From an uncultured Alistipes sp. (GTDB lineage Bacteria > Bacteroidota > Bacteroidia > Bacteroidales > Rikenellaceae), in contig NZ_CABMQJ010000004.1 in assembly GCF_902388705.1 (NCBI RefSeq), positions 62,001-126,000 on the forward strand: a stretch of DNA of 64,000 nucleotides, written 5' to 3'. Position 1 is the stretch's first letter; every line of letters begins with the position of its first letter. Shown here piece by piece: positions 1-8,183 of this stretch. The notes beneath the pieces are model-generated. The model was not told where the DNA came from and made no database searches. It saw nothing but the letters and a program-made list of their open reading frames with translations. Position numbers and translations under genes: made by a program.

Positions 1-1040
1 GGTACTGGGCCCCGGTTGGCGGTCGTCCGCTCGCCGCGGCCGAACAGTTCGTCCCGTACGATCCGGTAGTCGTCGAGCGAAACGTAGGTGAACTGCAGGC
101 CGCCCGTTACGTCGCCTACGGCATAGATGCGGGGCGCTGTCGTGTGCAGGTGCCCGTCGACTTTGATTGCGCCCCGTTCGGTCGTTTCCACGCCTGCCGC
201 TGCAAGGTTCAGCCCCTCCGTCGCAGGCCTGCGTCCCGTGGCGAGCAGTACCGCATCGGCTGTAATTTCGTAATTCCCGCCGGTCTGTCCATCGGTGACC
301 GTGACGCTTACGCCCTGTGCGGTGTCGCGTACAGGGCCGACTTTGGCCTGCATGCGGAATGCGATGCCTCGCTTTTCCAGCACCTGCTGCACGGCGGCCG
401 CGACGTCGCGGTCTTCGCGCGGAATCAGTTCCGCGAATCCTTCGAGTACGGTGACTTTCGAGCCGAACGAGGCGTACATCGAGGCGAATTCCAGCCCGAT
501 ATATCCTCCGCCTACGATAACCAGGTGCCGCGGCAGCTCTTCGAGCTCCATAATCGAGGTGCTCGTGTAGACCCGTTTGCTCTGCGCGATGCCGTCTATG
601 GGCGGCAGCGCCGTTTCTGCGCCGGTGTTGATGAAGATGTATTTGCCGGTTACCTCCTGCGTCCCCGCCGCGGTTTTCACGGCTACGACTTCCGGCGACA
701 GGAAACCGCCCTGGCCCGTCAGCACGTCGATACGGCCGTTGTCGGCCAGCTTGTGGTAGTTCTTGTCCCGCAGCAAATCGACCAGTGTAGTTTTCGAGGC
801 GACGGCCTGCCTGTAATAGTCGCGCCGTTGTTCGAAAGTCTGCGGATGCCCGGCTGCCGCCATTCCGGCGCTGTGAATCAGGGCCTTGGTCGGTATGCAG
901 CCGATGTTGATGCAGGTTCCCCCGTACATTGTGTCCGAGCGTTCGATCATGGCGACGCTCCAGCCATGCCCTGCCAGCTCCGAAGCGAGGGTCTTGCCTG
1001 CTTTGCCGAAGCCGATAATGACAGCATCATACTTTTTCAT
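1..1040 (-). CDS. rclA: RclA-type pyridine nucleotide-disulfide oxidoreductase (3' end missing)
   Basis: The reverse strand is open from an ATG at 1040 to the window edge, about 346 codons, so the C-terminal dimerisation domain is cut off. It starts MKKYDAVIIGFGKAGKTLA, an FAD-binding Rossmann motif. The redox-active disulfide motif GGTCINIGCIPTK follows, then the NAD(P)H-binding GGGYIGLEFAS and the second FAD motif AVGDVTGGLQFTY. The whole stretch closely matches my memory of E. coli RclA, the flavoenzyme for reactive chlorine resistance that reduces copper, and is less like dihydrolipoamide dehydrogenase or mercuric reductase. It is expected to be cytosolic. A membrane LytTR regulator lies 123 bases upstream on the same strand and may control it; that link is inference from position. 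The start is well fixed because the Rossmann motif begins within ten residues. Confidence 0.85.
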   Translation of the reverse strand, partial: MKKYDAVIIGFGKAGKTLASELAGHGWSVAMIERSDTMYGGTCINIGCIPTKALIHSAGMAAAGHPQTFEQRRDYYRQAVASKTTLVDLLRDKNYHKLADNGRIDVLTGQGGFLSPEVVAVKTAAGTQEVTGKYIFINTGAETALPPIDGIAQSKRVYTSTSIMELEELPRHLVIVGGGYIGLEFASMYASFGSKVTVLEGFAELIPREDRDVAAAVQQVLEKRGIAFRMQAKVGPVRDTAQGVSVTVTDGQTGGNYEITADAVLLATGRRPATEGLNLAAAGVETTERGAIKVDGHLHTTAPRIYAVGDVTGGLQFTYVSLDDYRIVRDELFGRGERTTANRGPV

Positions 1041-1163
1041 AACTTGTTTTTTAGTACTCCGTCGTGCGGTGCACAGCGCCGTTTGCCGGGATATGTTTTC
1101 CAATGCAAATATCACGACTTTCCTGCTCCCGGACAATGGCCGGAGTGCCGCGGTTGTTGGCAA

Positions 1164-1901
1164 TTATTCCCGTTGGGCCGAATCGGTGCGCTCGGGAACG
1201 CTTGCGGAGGGGGTGCCGAGCCGCTGCCGCGCCTCTTCCTTGTATTTGCGGGATATTTCGATGCTTTGTCCGCCGACCGTCACGCGTGCGGAGTGGTACT
1301 CGTCGATGTGTCCGGTGTTGACGATGTACGACCGGTGGATGCGCAGAAACCGCCTGTCCAGCTGCGACTCCCATTGCGAAATGCGTGTCTTGGTGCGGTA
1401 GGCTGCGCCGTCGGCGGTGTGCAGCCAGACTTCGCTGTCGTTCGATTCGACGTAGAGTATCTCCGCCGGGTCGAGCGTGATTCTCCGCCGGTCGGATACG
1501 AAGCGAATCGTTTTGTCGTAGGGATGGCGTGCGGCGATGTAGTTTTCGAGCATTATTTCGGGCGTCACGAAAGCGGCCGGAACCAGCAGCAGGAAAACCG
1601 GATTGAGCAGGATATCCGGCATTTCGGAGGGGTAGATGTCGAGGATGTAACGTCCGGTCAGAATCAGCGACAGGTATTCGATGCAGAGTATCGCCAGTGT
1701 GAGGTAGACCGCGTCGAAGATGCCTTTCCGGCGATCGGCGAACGATAGTTGCGGCACGAAATAACGGGCTGCGAGCATGCCCGGCAGGAACGGTACGCCC
1801 AGTTGCAGGGCTTCCCCGAAACGGTATCCCAGGCTGACCAATACGAGGGCGATTACGACCGTGGCTGCGAGCCACCATGCGACGGGAAGAAAATGTTTCA
1901 T
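1164..1901 (-). CDS. Membrane-anchored LytTR DNA-binding regulator
   Basis: 245 residues. The first 120 or so hold about four hydrophobic segments (roughly 8-24, 34-50, 62-84, 98-114). A LytTR DNA-binding domain fills residues 131-235, recognisable from EILYVESNDSEVWLHTADG and FLRIHRSYIVNTGHIDEY. There is no receiver domain, so it is a membrane LytTR regulator and not a classic two-component response regulator. The open frame extends further upstream, but that part is basic and low in hydrophobicity. The ATG at 1901 puts the first membrane segment at the N terminus. A TATATTTG box on the reverse strand at 1918-1925 would give a leader of about ten bases. The target is unknown; the rclA-like gene just downstream is the nearest candidate. 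Confidence 0.8.
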   Translation of the reverse strand: MKHFLPVAWWLAATVVIALVLVSLGYRFGEALQLGVPFLPGMLAARYFVPQLSFADRRKGIFDAVYLTLAILCIEYLSLILTGRYILDIYPSEMPDILLNPVFLLLVPAAFVTPEIMLENYIAARHPYDKTIRFVSDRRRITLDPAEILYVESNDSEVWLHTADGAAYRTKTRISQWESQLDRRFLRIHRSYIVNTGHIDEYHSARVTVGGQSIEISRKYKEEARQRLGTPSASVPERTDSAQRE

Positions 1902-2053
1902 GCGGAATCCTTTTCTACAAATATAGGTAAATAAATCGTTCGCATGACGGCCAAAACCGCCGCAGACGGGGCCGGGAGCCCGACAGCGGGATTCGACCGG
2001 ATGACGACGGGATTCGGCAGCCCGGTTTTGCACCGTTTCGGGCGCAAGCGGCT

Positions 2054-2061
2054 TATCTTTG
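2054..2061 (+). promoter_or_regulatory. Bacteroidetes -7 box (TATCTTTG) for the TolQ/ExbB-like gene
   Basis: TATCTTTG fits the Bacteroidetes TAnnTTTG -7 consensus. A TTTG lies 23 bases upstream at 2027-2030, a slightly long spacer. The leader to the ATG at 2103 would be about 35 bases. Confidence 0.5.
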
Positions 2062-2102
2062 CCAATGGGAATAATCCCTTGACCGTTTAAAATTCAACCG
2101 TT

Positions 2103-2414
2103 ATGTTTGATTTGTTCTTGCAAGGCGGCTCCTATCAGATGTCGTTGCTGACCGTCGAATTGATTTGCATGTTGTTCGCCGCATGGAAAGCCCCTGCGTG
2201 GGTGAAGGAGATTGGCCTGCTGGCCCTGGTAACCGGTATCTTCCTCCAGATTTTGGGCATGTATCATGCCTTTGGCGTTATCCAGCAGGCGGGCGATATT
2301 TCGCTGTCGTTGCTGCTCGGCGGATTCAAAGTGTCGTTTATCTCGATTATGTACGGCATGCTCATTTACGGGGCGTCGCTGGTTATCCGGATGCTCCAGA
2401 AACCGAAAATCTGA
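2103..2414 (+). CDS. Small MotA/TolQ/ExbB-like membrane protein
   Basis: 103 residues with three hydrophobic segments (about 12-30, 36-56, 75-97). The stretch from GLLALVTGIFLQILGMYHAF to GGFKVSFISIMYGMLIYG follows the pattern of the last two helices of MotA/TolQ/ExbB channel proteins (GLLGTV..G...AF, then GG.K.A.....G). It is much shorter than a full ExbB or TolQ and lacks their first helix and cytoplasmic loop. It stands alone: no ExbD/TolR or TonB gene is adjacent, and both flanking genes are on the other strand. Family membership is inferred from pattern only. It could also be an unrelated small membrane protein. Confidence 0.6.
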   Translation: MFDLFLQGGSYQMSLLTVELICMLFAAWKAPAWVKEIGLLALVTGIFLQILGMYHAFGVIQQAGDISLSLLLGGFKVSFISIMYGMLIYGASLVIRMLQKPKI

Positions 2415-2474
2415 ATGCTGCAATCCAATCCGGCGCAGAATCCCGAAGCGGCGGCCCTCACGGGCTGCCGCTTT

Positions 2475-4067
2475 TTATTCCCGCCCGTCCGGTTGTCCCG
2501 ACAGTTTTTCCTGTACCTCGTAGGCCTCCGCAATCAGTTCGGACGGATAGTCGTACAGTTCCAGGATGCGTATGGCGTTGCGGGTCGTCAACGGCCCCGT
2601 GTGGAGCTGGTAGTCGAAAATCAGTTTGCCGTCGACCACCTCCTCGCGGAAATGGTGCAGCTCGTAGCCGTCGCGGTACAGCAGTTCGGCCAGTTCGATG
2701 TCGTGCGTCGATACCAGCACGATATGCGGGCCGCGGTTGAGATGGGCCAGCACGGCTTTCCCGGCGGCGATCCGCTCGGTCGTGTTCGTGCCCTTGAACA
2801 GTTCGTCGAGGGCGAACAGGCAGGGCGCCGCCCCTTGCGCCGCATCGAGGAAACGCTTGACGGTCAATACCTCCTGCAGGTAGTAGCTCGTACCCTCGGT
2901 AATGTCGTCGGAGATGCGGATCGAACTGTACAGTTTCATGTAGGGCGCCGTGTAGGATGCCGCGAAGCAGATGTCGAGCGTTTCGCCCAGCAGGGCGTTG
3001 AGAACCAGCGTGCGGATGAAAGTCGTCTTGCCCGACATGTTGGAGCCCGTGAGCAGCAGTCCCGTGCCGTCGAGTTCGAGCGTATTGGCCACGCAGCCGT
3101 CGATTAGCGGATGCGCGACCTGCACGGCCTTGAGGTATTTGCCGTCGATGAATTGCGGACGGCAGGTCGCGGTTTCGCTGCGCAGCCGTGCGACCGAAAT
3201 CGCCGCATCGGTTCTGCCGATAAAGCGGAATACGTTGTGGATTGCGCCGCGCCGCGCCGTGATGCTGCCGATAAAGCGGTGGAAAAGAATCACCTCGATG
3301 TTTAGAGCGACCTTGACCAGCTCGATGAGCAGCCATGCGGCGGCCGCCAGTTCGTTGGCGCTGTCGCCCTGCGTGCCCACCACCCGGCTGCGGCGTTCGA
3401 CCTCGGCTACCTGCCGTATCTGTTCCGTGGCCGCTTCCGTGCCGGGAACCTCTTCGACAGCCAGTTCGCGTGCCGTGCGCAGGGCCCGCGAAAGCTGTTT
3501 CACAGCCGAGCCGTAGAGCGAAACATTGAGTTTGTTGCTGTAATGGATGTAGAGGTTTGCGGCGAAAACAGCCATGAAGAGCAGCAGGAACAGCGGATAG
3601 AACGGACTTATCAGCAGGGATGCTGCGGCCAGTGCCGTGAGCGGGTAAACCCATGCGATGTACCGCACCTTTGCCGGGGTGTCGAAAATCAGGTTCTGCA
3701 AACCGTACACCTCGTCGTCCGACAGCCGTGCGAGGGATTTCATGCAGTTTGCCGTGAGTTCGCCGTTCGCGGCGAAACAGTCCGTGTCGCTCCCGAAAGC
3801 TTCGGCGTCTTGCGTACCCCGGAGGGTGCGCAGGCGGTCGTAGAGGTACTGTTGCCCGACTTTGGAGGTGGTGCGGTCGATGCGCTCGAAGACGGCGTTG
3901 AGGTCGAGGTCGGACGTGGTTTCGGCGTCGATGTGCTGGCAGGTTTGCTCTTCGGTCGACCGGTTGTAGAAATAGCGGCTTATGAGGTCGAAGTCGCATG
4001 CAGGGCGTTTCCCGTCGGAGGACTGCTGTGCCCCGAGCAAGGCGGATATATAGGTTGTCGGTTTCAT
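2475..4067 (-). CDS. MutS-related ATPase with two membrane segments
   Basis: 530 residues. The C-terminal half is a MutS domain V ATPase: Walker A GSNMSGKTTFIRT near residue 340, Walker B FALDELFKGTNTTE, and STHDIELA. The N-terminal half has no mismatch-recognition domain. It carries a short MutS-core-like helical region and two adjacent hydrophobic segments around residues 133-178 (YIAWVYPLTALAAASLLI and FLLLFMAVFAANLYIH). This is the MutS-like family common in Bacteroidetes and distinct from true MutS and MutS2; its role is not established. The frame stays open upstream to 4427, but the ATG at 4067 gives the usual length and the upstream residues look random. Neighbours on either side are unrelated. 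Confidence 0.8.
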   Translation of the reverse strand: MKPTTYISALLGAQQSSDGKRPACDFDLISRYFYNRSTEEQTCQHIDAETTSDLDLNAVFERIDRTTSKVGQQYLYDRLRTLRGTQDAEAFGSDTDCFAANGELTANCMKSLARLSDDEVYGLQNLIFDTPAKVRYIAWVYPLTALAAASLLISPFYPLFLLLFMAVFAANLYIHYSNKLNVSLYGSAVKQLSRALRTARELAVEEVPGTEAATEQIRQVAEVERRSRVVGTQGDSANELAAAAWLLIELVKVALNIEVILFHRFIGSITARRGAIHNVFRFIGRTDAAISVARLRSETATCRPQFIDGKYLKAVQVAHPLIDGCVANTLELDGTGLLLTGSNMSGKTTFIRTLVLNALLGETLDICFAASYTAPYMKLYSSIRISDDITEGTSYYLQEVLTVKRFLDAAQGAAPCLFALDELFKGTNTTERIAAGKAVLAHLNRGPHIVLVSTHDIELAELLYRDGYELHHFREEVVDGKLIFDYQLHTGPLTTRNAIRILELYDYPSELIAEAYEVQEKLSGQPDGRE

Positions 4068-4431
4068 AGTCGCATGTGTCGTGCCGGGGTTTCCCGAAAG
4101 GCCCCTCCTCCGGCATGCATCCCGGTTTCTCCCCGGGACTTTTCGCACCCGCATGACCGTAAATCCGGCAACGGGGCCCAATCCGGTTTGCCTGTTACGC
4201 CGGTTGCGCGTCGTCGGGGCCGGTCGGAGATATTTCCAATCCGCCGGCGAATCCCTGCGTCGAGCCGTTCCCGCCGGGCCGGGTTGTCGTCTTACACCGC
4301 TTCTGGCGGCATGTTCCCTGCGGCGGCGCAGCAAACACCTTTCCCTTTCGGGAATCGCGTTCCGGACATACGGGCCTGCATGTGCACGGGCCCGCTGTTT
4401 CGTGCCGCTTTCACCTGCGGCGGGCATTTGC
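4068..4431. other. Intergenic region without recognised gene
   Basis: 364 bases between the MutS-like gene and the SRPBCC gene. I found no convincing ORF, RNA gene or strong promoter box. The open frame that continues upstream of the MutS-like start lacks protein-like composition. Confidence 0.5.
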
Positions 4432-4848
4432 CTAAACCTGCGGCGCGGCGTTCATCGCGTTGGCGAGACCCTCGGCAATCTGGTCCAGCGCCCCCTGCAG
4501 CTTGTTCCCGATCATCATCTTCATCATCATGTTCAGGTCGATGTGCAGCACCAGCCGCAGGCGGGTGTCCGTGTCGGACACCTTGTGCAGTTGAATCCAG
4601 AATGCGAAGTCCATCGGGACGCCTCCGTCGTCGCCGACGATTTTGATATATTTGGGCTCTTCACGCTCCTCCATGCGGAGTTTTACGGTAAAGCCCTTGG
4701 CCTTGAACGAGCAGGTGTCCTCGGTGGCCTGCCACTCTTCGACCTTGTCCGCCAAAGCGGGCGTGAGGTTGTCGAAGCGGCTGATTACGGTGTAAATCTG
4801 TTCTGCGGGACGCAGGATTTGTTGCTGTTTGGAAATGTATTCTTGCAT
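4432..4848 (-). CDS. SRPBCC (polyketide cyclase-like) small protein
   Basis: 138 residues starting MQEYISKQQQILRPAEQIYT. The pattern of an N-terminal helix, a strand-rich middle (FKAKGFTVKLRMEEREEPKYI, then DFAFWIQLHKV) and a long C-terminal helix (LNMMMKMMIGNKLQGALDQI) fits the SRPBCC/START fold used to bind hydrophobic ligands. Similar short proteins are common and uncharacterised in Bacteroidales. The ATG at 4848 is preferred over the upstream ATG at 4980, because that would add 44 residues overlapping the transglutaminase gene. It lies 22 bases downstream of that gene and is probably co-transcribed with it. Ligand and function are unknown. Confidence 0.75.
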   Translation of the reverse strand: MQEYISKQQQILRPAEQIYTVISRFDNLTPALADKVEEWQATEDTCSFKAKGFTVKLRMEEREEPKYIKIVGDDGGVPMDFAFWIQLHKVSDTDTRLRLVLHIDLNMMMKMMIGNKLQGALDQIAEGLANAMNAAPQV

Positions 4849-4870
4849 TACTTGTGGAACTTGTTGTTTG

Positions 4871-5767
4871 TCAGATGTCGAGTGCGCATTCGGGGGCGGC
4901 CCAGAAACGTGTTGGGTCGGAAGTCCGCACGGCCGAACCGTCGAGCTGGAATCCGTCGAATCCCGGCGGGAGCAGGACAATCATGCGTCCCTCGCTTTTC
5001 GGCTCCTTGTCGTATCCGGTCTGCTCCCAGCAGGCGAACCAGTAGAGGTTTTTGGCCCAGTAGGCGGCGTAATAATCATCGTTTTCTTCGTCCAGCAGCG
5101 GGTGTATTTGCATCGGCTCGCCGGCAATGTAGCACCGGCGCATCTCTTCGAGCGAAAGGGGCGTGCCCGCCGGATCGGTGATGAACGCCTGCATGTCCGA
5201 GTCGACCATCGCCCATTTCTGCCGCTCGGGCAGCCATACGATGTTCACGACATGGCAGTCGTTATCCAGCGAGTCGGCCGGAAGGCAGGTGACGAACCGG
5301 TTGGCGATGCCCGAAGCCAGCAGCATTTCGTGCAGCGTGATCGAGTGCAGGCGGCAGTTGAAAGCGGGTTCGACGCTGCGGCTGTATTCCCACAGGGCGA
5401 TGGCGTTGCGTTTTTCGGGCTGGATTTTCTGGTTGGCGTGCGGGATGTTGCGTGCGACGAATTTCGCCAGCGCCAGCGTATTCTCCCAGGTCGTGGCATC
5501 GCCGCGCAGCAGCGTGTCGAGGCGGAAATAGTCGCGGATTTCGCGGGCGCGCACGGTGTCCTGCTTGTAGGCGAAACCGAACTGCACAGTGTCGGCGGCA
5601 TAGGGAGCCGCCCTGCGCAGCAGTTCGACGCGCTGTTCTTTGAGCTCGTCGTTGAGTATTCCGGCGAGCTGGTCGCGGAAGACGAACCGGGCCAGCAGGA
5701 TGGCGATCAGCAGCAGTCCGGCGAGCGATGCCAGGACAATCCCGACGATTTTAAACGTTTTTTTCAT
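4871..5767 (-). CDS. Membrane-anchored transglutaminase-like protein
   Basis: 298 residues. Residues 6-30 form an N-terminal membrane anchor or uncleaved signal; the rest should be periplasmic. A transglutaminase-like cysteine protease core is visible, with the likely triad Cys138 (EPAFNCRLHS), His172 (NDCHVVNIVWLP) and Asp189 (WAMVDSDMQ). Members of this fold act as proteases, amidases or cross-linking enzymes; the substrate cannot be told from sequence. The start at 5767 places the anchor at the N terminus; the open frame runs on to 6274 only as a shadow of the acetyltransferase gene. The SRPBCC gene follows after 22 bases. Confidence 0.75.
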   Translation of the reverse strand: MKKTFKIVGIVLASLAGLLLIAILLARFVFRDQLAGILNDELKEQRVELLRRAAPYAADTVQFGFAYKQDTVRAREIRDYFRLDTLLRGDATTWENTLALAKFVARNIPHANQKIQPEKRNAIALWEYSRSVEPAFNCRLHSITLHEMLLASGIANRFVTCLPADSLDNDCHVVNIVWLPERQKWAMVDSDMQAFITDPAGTPLSLEEMRRCYIAGEPMQIHPLLDEENDDYYAAYWAKNLYWFACWEQTGYDKEPKSEGRMIVLLPPGFDGFQLDGSAVRTSDPTRFWAAPECALDI

Positions 5768-5946
5768 AGGAGGCCTATTCGTTATTACGCGCAAAGGTAA
5801 GGATAAAAAACGAGAATATCTCTCTTCTGCCGTCCGTGTGCGCTGAAACGCACGGTGAAAATTGCCATGCGTGCCTTGCGGTTTGCTTGCGGATGCGCTG
5901 CCGGCGGCCCGGGAACTTCGAAACGCGGAGAAACGTCTGTGCGCCG

Positions 5947-6522
5947 TTATTGTTGCCCGGGCGTCGTTATCTTTCTGACCACCCGTGCCGGATTGCCCGC
6001 TACGACGGTCATCGCCGGTACGTCTTTTGTTACGACGCTGCCGGCTCCCACAATGGCTCCGTAGCCGATTCTGACGCCCGGCAGTATCGTGGAATTGATA
6101 CCGATCCAAACCTTGTCCTCGATTAATATAGGGCGGCCGTACGTGGCGCTGCGGTTCTCCGGGTTCGGGTCGTGGTTGATTGTAATCAGGTTGACTTTCG
6201 GCCCGATAAACACATCGTTGCCTATCGTGATGCCGCCTCGTCCGAAAAACGTGCAGCATTGCTGGATAAAGCATCCCCTGCCGATGGTGACGGGCTTTCC
6301 GTAGTCTATGTAGAGCGGCGGCAGCACGGTGGTGGTTGCATCCAGCTCTTTCCCGAGGATGCGTCCCATGTATTCATGCACCTCTTCGGGCGTGCGGTAA
6401 CCCGTGTTCATTTCCGTTGCTGTTTTGATTGTGGCGAAAATGTCCGCAATCAGGGCGTCGTAACCCGGTTCGTGGGGCGAAACCATTTCACCGCTCGAAT
6501 CTTTTGCAAAAATATCCTTCAT
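5947..6522 (-). CDS. Maltose/galactoside O-acetyltransferase family protein
   Basis: 191 residues. It has an N-terminal helical region (about 1-60), followed by left-handed beta-helix hexapeptide repeats. The acetyl-CoA acceptor motif ITINHDPNPENR carries the catalytic His, and the C terminus ends in the usual GAGSVVTKDVPAMTVVAGNP form. This is the Maa/LacA/NodL group, which transfers acetyl from acetyl-CoA to sugars. The ATG at 6522 is used; an alternative ten codons upstream is poorly supported. A TATCTTTG box on the reverse strand at 6550-6557 would start transcription about 20 bases before the gene. The AraC regulator directly upstream on the same strand may govern it. Confidence 0.85.
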   Translation of the reverse strand: MKDIFAKDSSGEMVSPHEPGYDALIADIFATIKTATEMNTGYRTPEEVHEYMGRILGKELDATTTVLPPLYIDYGKPVTIGRGCFIQQCCTFFGRGGITIGNDVFIGPKVNLITINHDPNPENRSATYGRPILIEDKVWIGINSTILPGVRIGYGAIVGAGSVVTKDVPAMTVVAGNPARVVRKITTPGQQ

Positions 6523-6677
6523 GACTTTTTTGTTTTTACTGTTCCGTTGCAAAGATACGGGGAGTGCGGCACATGGATTTTGCTGTGCGGTTCAATGTGC
6601 TTTGTCGAGAAAGCCAAAAATAAAAAACCTTGCAATGGGGTGCACTGCAAGGTTCGTGGGTGCGGCTTATTCCGATT

Positions 6678-7499
6678 TCATCGGATCTTCGTCGGGGCCG
6701 TTCCGTAGGTTTGCTTATACGCCTTCGAAAAATGAGAAAGGTTCTTGAACCCCACGTCGAGGCAAACGTCGGAAACTTTGCATCCGCCTTTGCGTAGCAG
6801 TTCGTGCGCGGCTTCGAGGCGTCGTTTTATCAGCCATTTCTGCGGGGTGAGGTCGCTGGCCCTTTTGAAATCGCGTTTGAATGTGGAGAGGCTGCGTCCC
6901 GTGTAGTTGGCGATTTCTTCCATCGAGAGGTCGTTCATGTAATTCCGCTCCATGAATTCCAGCAAGTCGATTTTCCACGGCTCGGCAAAGTCGAAAAGCG
7001 AAGCATAGAGGTTTTTGTCGGTATGGAGCAGCACATAGACGCCTTCGACCATCTTCAGTTGCAGCAATTCGTCGGTGGGCTGAATGTCGGAATCGAAATA
7101 GGGCGTCATGGATTCGAACAGGCTTACGATATCGGGCCGGTTGGACGGCAGTTTGTAGAGGCTTGGCTTATCCCGTTTCACCTCCCGGGGGATTGTGCTC
7201 CTGTCCAGCCGGTTGTAGAAGTCGCGCAGGAATTTTGCGGTAAACAACAGGAAAACGGCCTTGAACTGCTCGCCGCCATATGCCTGTTTAATCATCTGTA
7301 CGCTGAAATCCTTGCGGATGAAAGCGCAATCCCCTTTGTGCAAACGGGTGATTTTGCCCCGTTCGTTGATTTCCAGTTCGCCGGAGTGCAGGTAGACCAG
7401 CACGTGGGAGTGGTTCCGGTGCAGGCAACTCGTCCCGTTGTCGATGTACATCGCAAAAAAAATATCCGAATAACGCAACGTATGGATTCCCTTTGTCAT
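6678..7499 (-). CDS. AraC family transcriptional regulator
   Basis: 273 residues. The N-terminal half is a cupin-like sensing region (HRNHSHVLVYLHSGELEINE). The C-terminal 100 residues carry the two AraC helix-turn-helix motifs, LSMEEIANYTGRSLSTFKRD and VSDVCLDVGFKNLSHFSKAY, with the typical P..W...RR...A spacing. A TATCTTTG box on the reverse strand at 7542-7549 lies 43 bases upstream of the start. The gene sits 155 bases upstream of an O-acetyltransferase in the same orientation, which suggests local control. The inducer is unknown. Confidence 0.9.
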   Translation of the reverse strand: MTKGIHTLRYSDIFFAMYIDNGTSCLHRNHSHVLVYLHSGELEINERGKITRLHKGDCAFIRKDFSVQMIKQAYGGEQFKAVFLLFTAKFLRDFYNRLDRSTIPREVKRDKPSLYKLPSNRPDIVSLFESMTPYFDSDIQPTDELLQLKMVEGVYVLLHTDKNLYASLFDFAEPWKIDLLEFMERNYMNDLSMEEIANYTGRSLSTFKRDFKRASDLTPQKWLIKRRLEAAHELLRKGGCKVSDVCLDVGFKNLSHFSKAYKQTYGTAPTKIR

Positions 7500-7643
7500 T
7501 TTTGCGGTTCGATTGACTGTAAATGCAAGGCGGCTTTAGGGCAAAGATAGTGAAAATTTCATTGTGCGACCCGGTTGTCCGGGCGCAGGCCGGAAAAGGG
7601 AACGGGCGCCCGCTGCGATGGCCGTACCCGAAAGAGGCTTTTC

Positions 7644-7675
7644 GCCCGGCGGCCCGGCGGCCCGGCGGCCCGATG
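7644..7675. repeat. 8-bp GC-only tandem repeat
   Basis: Three perfect copies of GCCCGGCG (7644-7651, 7652-7659, 7660-7667) are followed by a degenerate fourth (GCCCGATG). It lies in the gap between the AraC gene and the terminator beyond tsaE. Confidence 0.8.
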
Positions 7676-7710
7676 CGGACTTTTGCATGAAGGCACTCCC
7701 TGTGCTGTGT

Positions 7711-7749
7711 GAAAAACTGCGGGGCACGACCGAAAGCCGTGCCCCGCAG
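7711..7749 (-). terminator. Intrinsic terminator of porX-tsaE
   Basis: A perfect 12-bp stem, 7717-7728 with 7738-7749 (CTGCGGGGCACG and its complement), encloses a 9-base loop. On the reverse strand it is followed by TTTTT (7712-7716). It lies 17 bases past the tsaE stop. Confidence 0.85.
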
Positions 7750-7765
7750 GTCTATTCCGGGCGTA

Positions 7766-8182
7766 TCAGTCGATTTCGAACGTGCGCGCCGTGTCGCTGT
7801 CCACGGTAATGCGTACGGTCATCACGTTGTCGGGCAGCAGCTGCTCGATTTTTTCGGGCCATTCGACCAGGCAGAGGTCGCCCGAGAAGAAGTACTCCTC
7901 GTAGCCGAAGTCGTAGGCTTCGCGGATGTCGTTGATGCGGTAGAAATCGAAGTGGTGGATGCGGCGGTTGCCTTTGCCCTTGTACTGGTTGACGATAGCG
8001 AACGTCGGGCTGGTCACGGTGTCCGTGGCTCCGAGCTGCGCTGCGATTTCGCGGATCAGGGTGGTTTTCCCCGCTCCCATTTCTCCGCGGAACGCGACCA
8101 CCGTGCGGCGGCCGAGGGCTTCGACGACCGCCTCGGCGACGTCCGGCAGTTCGTCCTGTGAAGTGATATGGATGGTTTTCAT
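7766..8182 (-). CDS. tsaE: tRNA threonylcarbamoyladenosine biosynthesis ATPase TsaE
   Basis: 138 residues, normal for TsaE. It has the Walker A motif GEMGAGKTTLI near residue 35 and the family signature TSPTFAIVNQY, followed by IHHFDFYRI and LCLVEWPEKI. TsaE is the ATPase that works with TsaB and TsaD to attach the threonylcarbamoyl group to A37 of ANN-decoding tRNAs. It starts one base after the porX stop, so the two genes are almost certainly co-transcribed. A strong terminator follows at once. TsaB and TsaD are not in this window. Confidence 0.95.
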   Translation of the reverse strand: MKTIHITSQDELPDVAEAVVEALGRRTVVAFRGEMGAGKTTLIREIAAQLGATDTVTSPTFAIVNQYKGKGNRRIHHFDFYRINDIREAYDFGYEEYFFSGDLCLVEWPEKIEQLLPDNVMTVRITVDSDTARTFEID

Positions 8183-8183
8183 A

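Noticed and set aside
144..1748. 534-codon plus-strand frame over rclA and the LytTR gene
   Set aside because: It is the complement of two clear reverse-strand genes and has no recognisable domain.
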